Shown: positions 25,849 to 34,195 of the stretch, one piece after another
Position numbering within the stretch: the first letter of the stretch is position 1
Layout: every line of letters starts with the position of its first letter
Assembly (NCBI RefSeq): GCF_048320135.1
Contig: NZ_CP182947.1
Location: 2,728,001 to 2,792,000 of the forward strand
Origin: Ideonella_A sakaiensis_A
GTDB taxonomy: Bacteria > Pseudomonadota > Gammaproteobacteria > Burkholderiales > Burkholderiaceae_C
Length of the DNA: 64,000 nucleotides
Direction of reading: 5' to 3'
Translations under genes and position numbers: made by a program
The notes under the pieces: model-generated
What the model saw: only the letters and a program-made list of their open reading frames with translations
Database searches by the model: none
Told to the model about the DNA's origin: nothing

Positions 25849-26604
25849 TCACATCTGCCGGAACCGGTGGCTGTAGCTGTCTGAGACCTGCAGCGTTTCG
25901 CTGCGCTCCTTCAGCTTGACGACCAGGTGGCCGCGGAAATCGCGGCTGATGCCGGCGACCGCTGTCGCATTGATCACCGTGCTGCGATGGATCTGCCAGA
26001 ACTGCTCGGGGTCGAGCTCCTCGAGCAGCTCCTTCAGCGATTTGCGGATCAAGGCCTCGCCGTCGCGGGTGACGACGCGCGTATATTTGTTGTCGGCCTG
26101 GAAATAGCAGACCTCGTCGACGGTGATCAGCTTCATCGTCTGGCCGATCGAGGCATTGATCCAGCGCAGCGGGTTGCGCTGCGCCGCGATTCCCGCACTG
26201 CCGTTGAGCAGCCCGTCGAGCCGCGCCGGCGGCTGGCTGGAGCCGAGCCGCTCGCGCACCCGGCCGATCGCGGTGAAGAGCCGCGCCGCCGACACCGGCT
26301 TCAGCACATAGTCGATCGCCCCCTGCTCGAAGGCGGCGACCGCATGCTGGTCGTAGGCGGTGACGAAGACGACGTGGCTGCGGCCACTGGCCTGCCGGGC
26401 GACTTCGAGGCCGGTCGCGCCGGGCATCTCGATGTCGAGAAACACGACGTCGGGCCGCCGTTCGTCGAGCAGGCGCAGCGCCTGGATGCCGTTTTCGGCC
26501 TCGCCGACGATCTGCAGCTCGGGCCACAGCTGTGCGAGCTGCTCGACCAGCTGCTGGCGCAGCGTCGTCTCGTCCTCGGCGATCAGCGCGGTGGCCTGTT
26601 TCAT
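25849..26604 (-). CDS. LytTR-family response regulator
   Basis: The 251-aa protein has an N-terminal receiver domain with acidic residues in AEDE, phosphoacceptor Asp57 in VVFLDIEMPG and Lys in YVLKPVS. A C-terminal LytTR DNA-binding domain follows (DEVCYFQADNKYTRVVTRDG, then QIHRSTVINATAV). It probably activates promoters carrying paired LytTR repeats. Its ATG overlaps the stop of the upstream kinase-like gene by 4 nt, making the last member of a three-gene signalling operon. The tricorn gene lies downstream and is a possible target. Confidence 0.93.
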   Translation of the reverse strand: MKQATALIAEDETTLRQQLVEQLAQLWPELQIVGEAENGIQALRLLDERRPDVVFLDIEMPGATGLEVARQASGRSHVVFVTAYDQHAVAAFEQGAIDYVLKPVSAARLFTAIGRVRERLGSSQPPARLDGLLNGSAGIAAQRNPLRWINASIGQTMKLITVDEVCYFQADNKYTRVVTRDGEALIRKSLKELLEELDPEQFWQIHRSTVINATAVAGISRDFRGHLVVKLKERSETLQVSDSYSHRFRQM

Positions 26605-27776
26605 GCCGGCAGGTCCATCGTGAAACGCGACAGCCGCGGCGGCATGTCGGAGCCCGCATCGCTGGCAGGCAGATCCTCGCAGATCAGCGATGCGCGGCCG
26701 TCGTACAACACCTGGAGCCGCTCGCGCAGCCGCTGCAGCTCGTCGTCGCCCTCGCACAGGCCCGGTGACGCGAAGGTCAGCACCAGCCGCAGCGAGTTGC
26801 CGGCCATTTCCGCCTGCAACTCGATCCGGCTCGGCATCGCATGCCCGGAGCGTACCGCACGCTGCACCAGCGGCAGCAGCAACATCGGATGGAAGGTTGC
26901 GCGGCGCAACGCCGGCGCCAGCTCGGCGACGAACCGCGGCTCGCCATCATGCATCGCCTGCACCAGATCGAGGTAGGAGCACAGCAGGTCGATTTCGGCG
27001 CCAAGCGTCGAACCGGCTTCGCGCAGCTTCGGCAAGGCCACCCGCAGGTAGGTGATCAGCCGGTCCATCTGCGCATGGGCAGCGACACGGTCGCCGCCGG
27101 CGCCGGCCGGCGCATCGTAGAGGCGCTCGATATCGACCAGCACATCGAACAGGAACTGCGGCTCGACCTGCGCCTGCATCGCGGCCAGCCGCGATTCGAG
27201 CGTCGTGCGGGCGAGCCGGGCCTGTTCCTCGAGCGCGACCGCAACGGCGGCCTCGCTGCGCCGATGCCGCCCGGCCATCTCGAGCACCGGGATCACCAGC
27301 GCTGCCGGCAGCAGCGCCGAGACGCTGTTCGCGACAAACATCGCGAGCCAGCTCGGTGGCGCCTTGCCCTTGTGCGCGTAGGCGGCTTCCATCACCGACG
27401 ACAGGCCAAAAAACTTCAGCAGCAGCGGCCCGAGCAGTGCGGCAAGCACCGTCGCCAGCAGCACCGCGGTGACGAGCCGCCGCACCCGGTGCGGCGACGC
27501 CGGCGCGCTGCGATCGGCCGGCAGCCAGGTCGCCAGCAGCAGCAGCCAGAACAGCATCGGCATCATCATCTCGCTGACCACCAGCGCGCGGCTGCGCTGC
27601 ACCAGCGTCGGGTCATCGAGTGCCAGCAGGTTCATGCCGCCGAGCACGCAGCCGAGCAGCACGAACAGACCCAGTTCGGCCGCCCGCAGCGAACGCCACG
27701 ACTGCCACAGGTGGCGCAGCGGCTCGGCACCGAGCGCCTGGCCGTGGCGCTCGAGCGACGACAGGACGGCGCTCAT
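26601..27776 (-). CDS. LytS-like sensor protein, probable pseudokinase
   Basis: The 391-aa protein has about four N-terminal membrane segments (about 32-170), a short coiled-coil (about 180-200) and a His_kinase-type region. Where the family and its neighbour have QIEPHFLFNTL, this one has QVEPQFLFDVL, so the phosphoacceptor His is Gln and the following Asn is Asp. The ATP-binding N box, ENAVKHG in the neighbour, is QRAVRSG here, losing the Mg-binding Asn. No clear G boxes (DxGxG) can be seen. It overlaps genes on both sides by 4 nt. I infer a non-catalytic partner of the adjacent active kinase. Confidence 0.85.
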   Translation of the reverse strand: MSAVLSSLERHGQALGAEPLRHLWQSWRSLRAAELGLFVLLGCVLGGMNLLALDDPTLVQRSRALVVSEMMMPMLFWLLLLATWLPADRSAPASPHRVRRLVTAVLLATVLAALLGPLLLKFFGLSSVMEAAYAHKGKAPPSWLAMFVANSVSALLPAALVIPVLEMAGRHRRSEAAVAVALEEQARLARTTLESRLAAMQAQVEPQFLFDVLVDIERLYDAPAGAGGDRVAAHAQMDRLITYLRVALPKLREAGSTLGAEIDLLCSYLDLVQAMHDGEPRFVAELAPALRRATFHPMLLLPLVQRAVRSGHAMPSRIELQAEMAGNSLRLVLTFASPGLCEGDDELQRLRERLQVLYDGRASLICEDLPASDAGSDMPPRLSRFTMDLPA

Positions 27777-28921
27777 GCGGCCACTCCAATCGCGTCAGCC
27801 GGGCCTTGCTGCTGCAGCGGCAATACCAGGCTGGCGACGATGCCGGCGGCCGCGCCGGTGCGCAATTCGAGGCTGGCCCGGTCACCGAACAGCGCGGCGA
27901 GCCGGCTGCGCGTATTCGACAGCCCGACACCGCTGCCGGCGGCGGCGGTGAAGCCTCGGCCGGTATCGGCGACCTCGATCGCCAGCCGGCCGTCGTCGGT
28001 GGCTCGGGCGCGGATGTCGATCCGGCCGCCCTGCGGCAACGGCGCGAGCCCGTGCTTGACGGCATTTTCGACCAGCGTCGGCAGCACCATCGGCGGCACC
28101 GCGGCGTCGAGCAAGGCCGGGTCGGCATCGATGTCGAAGGCCAGCCGCGGGCCCATCCGCAATTGCAGGATGGTCAGGAAGGAGCGCGCCAGCTCGAGCT
28201 CGCGGCGCAGCGTCGAGCCGCTTTGGCGCATCGTCGGCAGCGCCGCGCGCAGATAGTCGATCAGGCTGCGCAGCATCTCGCGGCCGCGACCCGGCTCGGT
28301 TTCGTGCAGCCGCTGCACATGGGCCAGCGTGTTGAACAGGAAATGCGGCTCGATCTGCGCCTGCAGCGCCGACAGCCGCGCCTCGAGGCCGCGCGCGGCG
28401 AGCCGCTCGCGCTCCTGCGTCGCCTGCGCCAGCTGGCGGCGCGAGCGCAGTTCGCGGCGCGCAAACCAGAACAGCGCATAACCGAAGCAGCCGTTGACGA
28501 ACCAGATGCCGACCGTCGGCAGGAACCAGTGGTGATCGAAGCGGATGCTGCCGCTGTAGACGATCAGCCGCAGCAACGCGCCACCCACCGCCGCCGCGGC
28601 GACGGTGATGCCGCGCAGCGCAATCGCCGCGACCGTCGGCAGCGTCACGCCGCTCAGCACCGCCTCGGTCAGTGCAATCGCCAGCAGCACCGAAAACGCG
28701 CTGATCAGCGTCTGCCGCAAATAGACGACGCTGTTCCACAACACGACGTCGATCGGGTTCAGGTGGACGACCATCGCAAACCGCGTCACGACGAAGGCCA
28801 GCGCCAGATAGAACACGATCGCGACGGTGCGCGAATTGACCAGCATCCGGAACGTTGCCCACGCGCCGACATCGCCGGCGGGACGCAGCGGGCAGTGGGC
28901 GTATGAATTGGCCGGACTCAT
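27773..28921 (-). CDS. LytS-type sensor histidine kinase
   Basis: The 382-aa membrane kinase has about four hydrophobic segments (about 30-160), a linker helix and the His_kinase domain. The phosphoacceptor is in QIEPHFLFNTLAHVQRL, the HATPase N box in LPTLVENAVKHGLAPL, and G boxes in VADTGRGF and SGVGLSNTRSRL. It is the first gene of the leftward kinase-pseudokinase-LytTR regulator operon. The signal sensed is unknown. The start at 28921 gives a full first membrane segment. Confidence 0.92.
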   Translation of the reverse strand: MSPANSYAHCPLRPAGDVGAWATFRMLVNSRTVAIVFYLALAFVVTRFAMVVHLNPIDVVLWNSVVYLRQTLISAFSVLLAIALTEAVLSGVTLPTVAAIALRGITVAAAAVGGALLRLIVYSGSIRFDHHWFLPTVGIWFVNGCFGYALFWFARRELRSRRQLAQATQERERLAARGLEARLSALQAQIEPHFLFNTLAHVQRLHETEPGRGREMLRSLIDYLRAALPTMRQSGSTLRRELELARSFLTILQLRMGPRLAFDIDADPALLDAAVPPMVLPTLVENAVKHGLAPLPQGGRIDIRARATDDGRLAIEVADTGRGFTAAAGSGVGLSNTRSRLAALFGDRASLELRTGAAAGIVASLVLPLQQQGPADAIGVAA

Positions 28922-29026
28922 CCCGCCGGATTGTGAAATGTCGGAGCCGCCGCCGCAATGGCGATGCGACGAAGCCGGCGCTGGCGCGACGACCGCGGCC
29001 GTCGGGCGATGGAAGCGGCTCGCTGC

Positions 29027-29407
29027 TCAGCCGGCAGCGGCGCTGCCCGTCGCGCGCAGCCGCTCGGTCAGCGCAATGATGTCGTTGTCGGCCAGCGGCC
29101 GCAGGTCGCCGGCGAGTGCGCTCTGCAGCAGCCGCGTCAGTTTCGCCGGCTGCGGCGTCAGCGGACCATAAAACACCGGCCCATCCCGATCAGCAACCAG
29201 CAGCGTCGGGAAATCATCGACGTCGACCGGGCCGAGCAGCTCCTCGTCGTCCTCGATGTCGACCCAGAAAAACTCGGCGCGCCCGGCATGCGCGGCCTTT
29301 GCTGCATCGAATGTTGCGCGGTATTCGCCGCACAACCCGCACCAGCGCGCACACAGGCAGGCGACGAGCAACGGCGCGGTCGGCGCCGCGGAGGGTGGCG
29401 GATTCAT
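29027..29407 (-). CDS. Thioredoxin-family protein
   Basis: The 126-aa protein has a thioredoxin fold with active site CARWCGLCGEY (CGLC, versus CGPC in thioredoxin), then FFWVDIEDDEELLG and the cis-proline DFPTLLV. I chose ATG 29407, just before the conserved fold; ATG 29443 is in frame. No signal peptide is clear, so it is likely a cytosolic disulfide reductase of unknown partner. It is divergent from the RidA gene. Confidence 0.88.
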   Translation of the reverse strand: MNPPPSAAPTAPLLVACLCARWCGLCGEYRATFDAAKAAHAGRAEFFWVDIEDDEELLGPVDVDDFPTLLVADRDGPVFYGPLTPQPAKLTRLLQSALAGDLRPLADNDIIALTERLRATGSAAAG

Positions 29408-29489
29408 GGACTGGAGCGAGACAATGGCGGCGTGAACACCCATTGATTCTGCCCGCTGCACGCGGGACCGCGCGACGAAAGGACCGTTG

Positions 29490-29885
29490 ATGACACGCCG
29501 CCTGATTTCCTCCGGCTCCAGCTTCGAGCACGACATCGGCTATTCGCGGGCCGTCGTCGACGGCGACTGGGTATTCGTGTCGGGCACCACCGGTTTCGAC
29601 TATGCGCGAATGACGATTTCCGACGACCTGCTCGAGCAGACCGAGCAATGCCTGCTGAACATCGAGCAGGCGCTGCAGCAGGCCGGCGCGGCGATGAGCG
29701 ACATCGTCAGGATCCGCTACCTGCTGCCGCGGCGCGAGGATTTTCCATTGTGCTGGCCGGTGCTGCGCCGCTGGTTCGGCGAGATCCGGCCGGCTGCGAC
29801 GATGCTGGTTGCCGGCCTGTCGGACCCGCGGATGCGCATCGAGATCGAGGTCACCGCACGGCTTGCCGCGCCGGACCAAGCGTGA
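29490..29885 (+). CDS. RidA/YjgF-family protein
   Basis: The 131-aa protein matches the RidA superfamily, trimeric enzymes that deaminate reactive enamines/imines: SRAVVDGDWVFVSGTTGFDY, EQTEQCLLNIEQALQQAGA, then the C-terminal MRIEIEVTARL. The substrate-binding Arg of canonical RidA (usually in a VARV-type motif) is not obvious, so it may be a subfamily with another substrate. GAAAGGA lies 7 nt before ATG 29490. It ends 3 bp before the convergent dehydrogenase. Confidence 0.88.
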   Translation: MTRRLISSGSSFEHDIGYSRAVVDGDWVFVSGTTGFDYARMTISDDLLEQTEQCLLNIEQALQQAGAAMSDIVRIRYLLPRREDFPLCWPVLRRWFGEIRPAATMLVAGLSDPRMRIEIEVTARLAAPDQA

Positions 29886-29888
29886 ACA

Positions 29889-30836
29889 TCAGGCCACCGG
29901 CGTCAGCAATGGTTCGCCGCGCATGTGCCGGCGCAGGTTGGCGCCCAGCAGTTCGATTCCGGCGGTGATCGCCTCCGGCGAATTGCCGCCGACATGCGGC
30001 GTCAGCAGCAGGTTCGGCACGTCGAACAGTTCACGCGGCGGCTCCGGCTCGCTTTCATAGACGTCGAGGCCGGCGCCGGCCAGCCGGCCCTCGTGCAGCG
30101 CCGCGGCCAGCGCGGCGGTGTCGACGACGCTGCCCCGCGCGACATTGACGACGCAGCCGCGTTTGCCGAGCCCGTTCAATACCTTTGCGTCGATCAGGTG
30201 GTGGGTCTCGGCGCCGCCCGGCGTCGCGATCACCAGGTGGTCGCTCCATTCGGCGAGCGATGCCGCATCGGCGAAATACGGCCAGGGCACGGTGTCGCGG
30301 CGGGTCCGGCTGTGGTAGCCGACTTCGGCGTCGAAAGCGGCGACGCGTTGCGCGATCCTGCTGCCGACATTGCCGAAACCGACGATGCCGACGCGTTTGC
30401 CGGCGAGTTGCGGATAAAGCGGCAGGCTGTCGCGCCAGACGCCGGCGCGGCAGGCGCTGTCGAGCGGACGCAGGCCGCGGATCACGCCGAGCAGCAGCGC
30501 CAGCGCATGGTCGGCGACGCAGGCGGCATTGCTGCCGGCGCCGTTGGCGACGGCGATGCCGCGCTGGCGTGCCGCGTCGATCGCGATCCGCTCGTAGCCG
30601 ACGCCGAACGCGATGATCAGGCCGAGCGCCGGCATCGCGGCGATCTCGGCTTCGTCGAGGCCGGTCGTGCCGTTGCTGGCGACGACCCTGACGCGTGCCG
30701 CATGTTCGGCAACCGCTGCGGTCCGAGCCGGGCGCGAGTCGGCAATCAGCAGCTCGAGGCCGAATTCCTCACAGGCCTGCTCGATGATGGGGCGGCGTTT
30801 GCCGAGCGGGATCAGGCACAGCAGCAACGGTTTCAT
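29889..30836 (-). CDS. D-isomer-specific 2-hydroxyacid dehydrogenase
   Basis: The 315-aa NAD(P)-dependent enzyme has the family's NAD motif GIVGFGNVGSRIAQRVAAF and catalytic Arg in VNVARGSVVD. The Glu in the AGLDVYESEPEPP segment and His in LLLTPHVGGNSPEA complete the triad. It resembles hydroxypyruvate/glyoxylate reductases. ATG 30836 is preferred over 30860 because it directly precedes the fold. The substrate cannot be fixed from sequence. Confidence 0.92.
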   Translation of the reverse strand: MKPLLLCLIPLGKRRPIIEQACEEFGLELLIADSRPARTAAVAEHAARVRVVASNGTTGLDEAEIAAMPALGLIIAFGVGYERIAIDAARQRGIAVANGAGSNAACVADHALALLLGVIRGLRPLDSACRAGVWRDSLPLYPQLAGKRVGIVGFGNVGSRIAQRVAAFDAEVGYHSRTRRDTVPWPYFADAASLAEWSDHLVIATPGGAETHHLIDAKVLNGLGKRGCVVNVARGSVVDTAALAAALHEGRLAGAGLDVYESEPEPPRELFDVPNLLLTPHVGGNSPEAITAGIELLGANLRRHMRGEPLLTPVA

Positions 30837-30893
30837 CGGCGGATGCGGCGGGGATGGCACATCCCCGCAGTATCGCGCCAGGCTGCCGTTTGC

Positions 30894-31496
30894 TCAGCTG
30901 GCGAGCTGCCGGCGCGCGCGGTGCAGGCGGACGAACAGGTTGTCTTCGCTGATCGAAAGCGACGCGCAGACCTGCTCGGTCGGCTGATCGAGCAGCACGC
31001 GCAGCTGCACGACCTCGCGCAGCGTTGCCGGCAAGGCCTCGATGCGGGCCAGCGTATTGCGCAGCGCCTCGCGTTGCTCGAAGACCTCGTCGGGCCGCGG
31101 CTGCGGGCACTCGATCTGCTGTGCGCCGCGTTCACCGTCGTCGTCGACGGCATCGAAGCCGTCGTAATGGGCGCGCTGGCGGACCAGGTCGATGATCTTG
31201 TGCTTCAGGATCGCCGTCAGCCACGAGCGCAGCGCCGACTTGCCGGCAAAACTTGCGCGGCCGGACAACACCGCCTCGAAGACATCGTGGACGACGTCCT
31301 CGGCGAGCATCGGGTCGCGCAGCTTGCGCTGGGCGAAACGGACCATGTAGCTGCGGTGCGAGATCACCTCCTGCCACGACACCGGGCTGCCTTCGGTGGC
31401 TGCCGGCGCGGCGGCCAGCGGCTCGTTCGTCAGTGCCAGTGCGAGCGCGGGTGGGAACGGCTGGCGGGTGGCGGTGGCGTGCTGGACGGTGGTCAT
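30894..31496 (-). CDS. ECF-type RNA polymerase sigma factor
   Basis: The 200-aa protein has region 2 (RFAQRKLRDPMLAEDVVHDVFEAVL, then ALRSWLTAILKHKIIDLVRQR) and region 4 (LPATLREVVQLRVLLDQPTEQVCASLSISEDNLFVRLHRARRQL). The N-terminal 40 residues form a nonconserved Ala/Pro-rich extension. No zinc-finger anti-sigma gene is adjacent, so control must come from elsewhere. It is divergent from an OmpR-type two-component pair; the 141 bp between them would hold both promoters. Confidence 0.9.
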   Translation of the reverse strand: MTTVQHATATRQPFPPALALALTNEPLAAAPAATEGSPVSWQEVISHRSYMVRFAQRKLRDPMLAEDVVHDVFEAVLSGRASFAGKSALRSWLTAILKHKIIDLVRQRAHYDGFDAVDDDGERGAQQIECPQPRPDEVFEQREALRNTLARIEALPATLREVVQLRVLLDQPTEQVCASLSISEDNLFVRLHRARRQLAS

Positions 31497-31637
31497 CTGG
31501 GCTCCTGGTGCGGTGACGGCGCGTGGCCTGTCTCGATACCCTCACTCTGCGCCGCCGACCTCCCGCCAGCGTCGCCAAACCTCACAGGAAGATCACATCG
31601 ACGTAAGAAATGCCGCTTCCGGGCCGACAATTGCGGC

Positions 31638-32348
31638 ATGTCAGCCAACCTGCTCGTCGCCGAGGACCAGACCGATATCCGCGATCTGCTGGTGATGAAC
31701 CTGCGCAATGCCGGCTACCACGTCGACGCGGTTGCCGACGGCGTCGCGGCGCTGGATAGCCAGAAGGAGCAGGAAAGCGACCTGCTGATCCTCGACCTGA
31801 TGATGCCGGGCATGGACGGGCTGGAAGTCTGCAAGGCGCTGCGCGCGCGTGGCCGCAGCACGCCGATCCTGATGCTGACCGCGAAATCGACCGAACTCGA
31901 CCGCGTGCTCGGGCTCGAGCTCGGCGCCGACGACTACCTGACGAAGCCGTTTTCGCTGGCCGAACTGCTGGCCCGCGTGAAGGCGCTGCTGCGCCGCGCC
32001 GACCTGCTGCGTGCGGCGCAATCGAACAGCAACTCCGGCGCGGTGTTGCGCAATGGCGAACTCGAGATCCTGCCGGTCAAGCGGCTGGTCCGGGTGCGCG
32101 GCGAAACCATCGACTTCACCGCCCGCGAATTCGACCTGCTGCTGCATTTTGCGCAACACCCCGGCCATGTGTTCTCGCGCAACCAGCTGCTGCATGCGGT
32201 CTGGGGTTATTCGCACGACGGCTACGAACATACCGTGACGACGCACATCAACCGGCTGCGCGGCAAGCTCGAGGCCGATCCGATGCGGCCCGAACTGATC
32301 CTGACGGTGCGCGGTGCCGGCTACAAGATGCGTGAGGAGCCGGCTTGA
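31638..32348 (+). CDS. OmpR/PhoB-family response regulator
   Basis: The 236-aa regulator has a receiver domain with AED, phosphoacceptor Asp53 in LLILDLMMPGMDGLEV, and LTKPFS, followed by a winged-helix output domain (DFTAREFDLLLHFAQHPGHVFSR, then HTVTTHINRLRGKLE and VRGAGYKM). ATG 31638 was chosen as the first start before the receiver domain; upstream codons of the frame are antisense to the sigma gene. Its stop overlaps the TTG start of the kinase, its evident partner. Confidence 0.94.
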   Translation: MSANLLVAEDQTDIRDLLVMNLRNAGYHVDAVADGVAALDSQKEQESDLLILDLMMPGMDGLEVCKALRARGRSTPILMLTAKSTELDRVLGLELGADDYLTKPFSLAELLARVKALLRRADLLRAAQSNSNSGAVLRNGELEILPVKRLVRVRGETIDFTAREFDLLLHFAQHPGHVFSRNQLLHAVWGYSHDGYEHTVTTHINRLRGKLEADPMRPELILTVRGAGYKMREEPA

Positions 32349-33946
32349 CCGTCAGGTTCAAGATCGCGCTGACGATATTCATCACCGGGCTGATCACCGC
32401 GATCGGCGTGATCTCGACGGTGGCCTATGCCTTCCAGCGCTTCGAGGACGAGGCGACCTTCGAGCGGGCCGGCTTCTTCCTCGACCGGCTGGTCGGCCTG
32501 TACGACAACATCTTCGAGCTGCACGAACGCCAGCCGGAGGATTTCGAAGTCTTCTTGCGCAACCTGGTGCTGCTCGAACCGAACAGCCACCTCTACCTGC
32601 TCGACAACGACGGCAAGGTGCTGGTCAGCACCGCACGCACGCCGCTGCCCGACGGCTACCGGATCTCGCTCGCGCCGGTCAAGGAAGCGATCGAGGTCTT
32701 CGACGCCCGGCGCAGCGGCCGCCGGCTGCCGATGTCCGGCATGCCGTACGTGAAGGGCGACGATCCGCAGAAGCTGGATGCGAAGGCGGTGATCGCCGCG
32801 CAACCGCTGCAGCGCAACCAGATCCGGCCCGGCGGTCCGGTGGCCGGTTATCTGTACATGGTCTGTCACAAGCCGCCGCTGCCGCCGGGCCGCGCGTCGG
32901 TATTCCGCTCGGCGCTGGTCGGCCCGGCGATTGCCGCGGTTGCCGCGGTGGTGGCATTGGCGACGCTGCTGGCGGCGTGGATCGTCGCGACGGTGACCCG
33001 CCCGCTGCGCGAGCTGAGCGCCGAGGCGGCGGCGGTGACACGCGACGGTCTGACCTCGGCCGAAGGGGCGGCGTTGCCGCCGACGCTGGCGCAGGTGGCG
33101 CAGACCGAGCCGCCGCCGGAGCCCGCGGGGGGTGACGAATTTGCGCGCCTGCGGCATGGCTTTCACACGATGCTGGCGACGCTGCGCACGCAGTGGGATG
33201 CGCTGCGCCGCCTCGACCACTTTCGCCGCGAAGGCGTCAGCAACCTGTCGCACGACCTGCGTTCACCGCTGACGGCGACCGTCGCCTGCCTGGAGACGCT
33301 CGAAGCGCGCTGGAACCATCCGGCCGCGCAGAACCGCCACGACGAGGAAGAACGCAGGCTGCTCGAGGTCGCGCTGCGCAATACGCGCAATACCGCGAAG
33401 CTGGTGCGTTCGCTCGGCGAACTGGCACAACTCGACGAGCCGGAGTTCAAGCTGTCGGCCGAGCCGGTCGATCTCGGTGAACTGGTCGACGACATCTGCC
33501 TGCGTTTTGCCGAGCGGGCCGAACGGCAGAATGTCTCGCTGTCGACCGGGCCGGCCGACGACGCCGCGCCGCGGCCGACGGCGTCGGTCGACATCGAGCT
33601 GTTCGAGCGCGCGGTCGCGAATCTGGTCGACAACGCGCTGAAGTTCAGTCCCGCCGGCGCGACGATCGAATTGCGGGCCGCCGTCGACAGCCAGGCCGGG
33701 CAGGTCGTCGTCACCGTGAAGGACACCGGGCCGGGCATCGCCGCGGCCGATCTGCCGCACCTGTTCGACCGCTTCTACCAAAGCCGGCAATCGGTTGCGC
33801 CGTCGACCGGCGAAGGTGGCAAGGGCCTCGGCCTGGCGATCGTCCGGCGCATCGTCGAGTTGCACCGCGGCGAGCTGACGATCAACAGCGAGCCCGGCCG
33901 CGGCACCGAAATCGGCATCCGGCTGCCGCGCGCGAGCTATGGATGA
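32345..33946 (+). CDS. Sensor histidine kinase (HAMP/HisKA/HATPase)
   Basis: The 533-aa inner-membrane kinase starts at TTG 32345, overlapping the regulator stop (TTGA). It has a first membrane segment (FKIALTIFITGLITAIGVI), a periplasmic sensor of about 160 residues, a second membrane segment near 195-220 and a HAMP linker. HisKA follows with His in NLSHDLRSPLTATV, then HATPase boxes NLVDNALKFSP, DTGPGIA and GKGLGLAIV. Two stretches of low-complexity Ala/Pro lie around the HAMP region. Signal unknown. Confidence 0.93.
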   Translation: MTVRFKIALTIFITGLITAIGVISTVAYAFQRFEDEATFERAGFFLDRLVGLYDNIFELHERQPEDFEVFLRNLVLLEPNSHLYLLDNDGKVLVSTARTPLPDGYRISLAPVKEAIEVFDARRSGRRLPMSGMPYVKGDDPQKLDAKAVIAAQPLQRNQIRPGGPVAGYLYMVCHKPPLPPGRASVFRSALVGPAIAAVAAVVALATLLAAWIVATVTRPLRELSAEAAAVTRDGLTSAEGAALPPTLAQVAQTEPPPEPAGGDEFARLRHGFHTMLATLRTQWDALRRLDHFRREGVSNLSHDLRSPLTATVACLETLEARWNHPAAQNRHDEEERRLLEVALRNTRNTAKLVRSLGELAQLDEPEFKLSAEPVDLGELVDDICLRFAERAERQNVSLSTGPADDAAPRPTASVDIELFERAVANLVDNALKFSPAGATIELRAAVDSQAGQVVVTVKDTGPGIAAADLPHLFDRFYQSRQSVAPSTGEGGKGLGLAIVRRIVELHRGELTINSEPGRGTEIGIRLPRASYG

Positions 33947-34119
33947 GCGCCGCCACGCGCAGGGAAACCCCCGATGCGCCGGTAGAGAGTGTTGTCTAAA
34001 GTCGACGGTCTCGCAGCGGGCGCTTTGCAGCACCTGCTCTGGCGGGGGTCTGAGGAGATAACAAAGCGGCATGTTACGACTGCCGCAAAGCAAAGCCATT
34101 GCTGGCAAGAAGATGTGAA
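33947..34119 (+). other. Intergenic region ending in a strong terminator; possible small RNA or leader peptide
   Basis: Together with the hairpin the kinase-HDOD gap is 249 bp. It holds GAGGAG at about 34052-34057 and, 13 nt on, a 15-codon frame (ATG 34071 to TGA 34118, MLRLPQSKAIAGKKM), followed at once by an intrinsic terminator. This could be the 3' end of the two-component transcript or a separate small RNA. I see no convincing promoter. Confidence 0.25.
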
Positions 34120-34147
34120 AAGGGCGCTGTGATCAGCGCCCTTTTTC
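34120..34147 (+). terminator. Strong intrinsic terminator before the HDOD gene
   Basis: A perfect 10-bp stem (AAGGGCGCTG, 34120-34129, with CAGCGCCCTT, 34134-34143), a 4-nt loop TGAT and a following T-run (34142-34146) make a textbook rho-independent terminator. It closes the response regulator/kinase operon or a small transcript just upstream. Confidence 0.85.
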
Positions 34148-34195
34148 CATTGTGCGCCGGTTCAAGATCGGCCTGCGGCTGCCGAAAAACCGGCC

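Noticed and set aside
22563..25919. 1118-codon plus-strand frame opposite the tricorn gene
   Set aside because: Antisense shadow; the minus strand has clear protease domains and catalytic residues.
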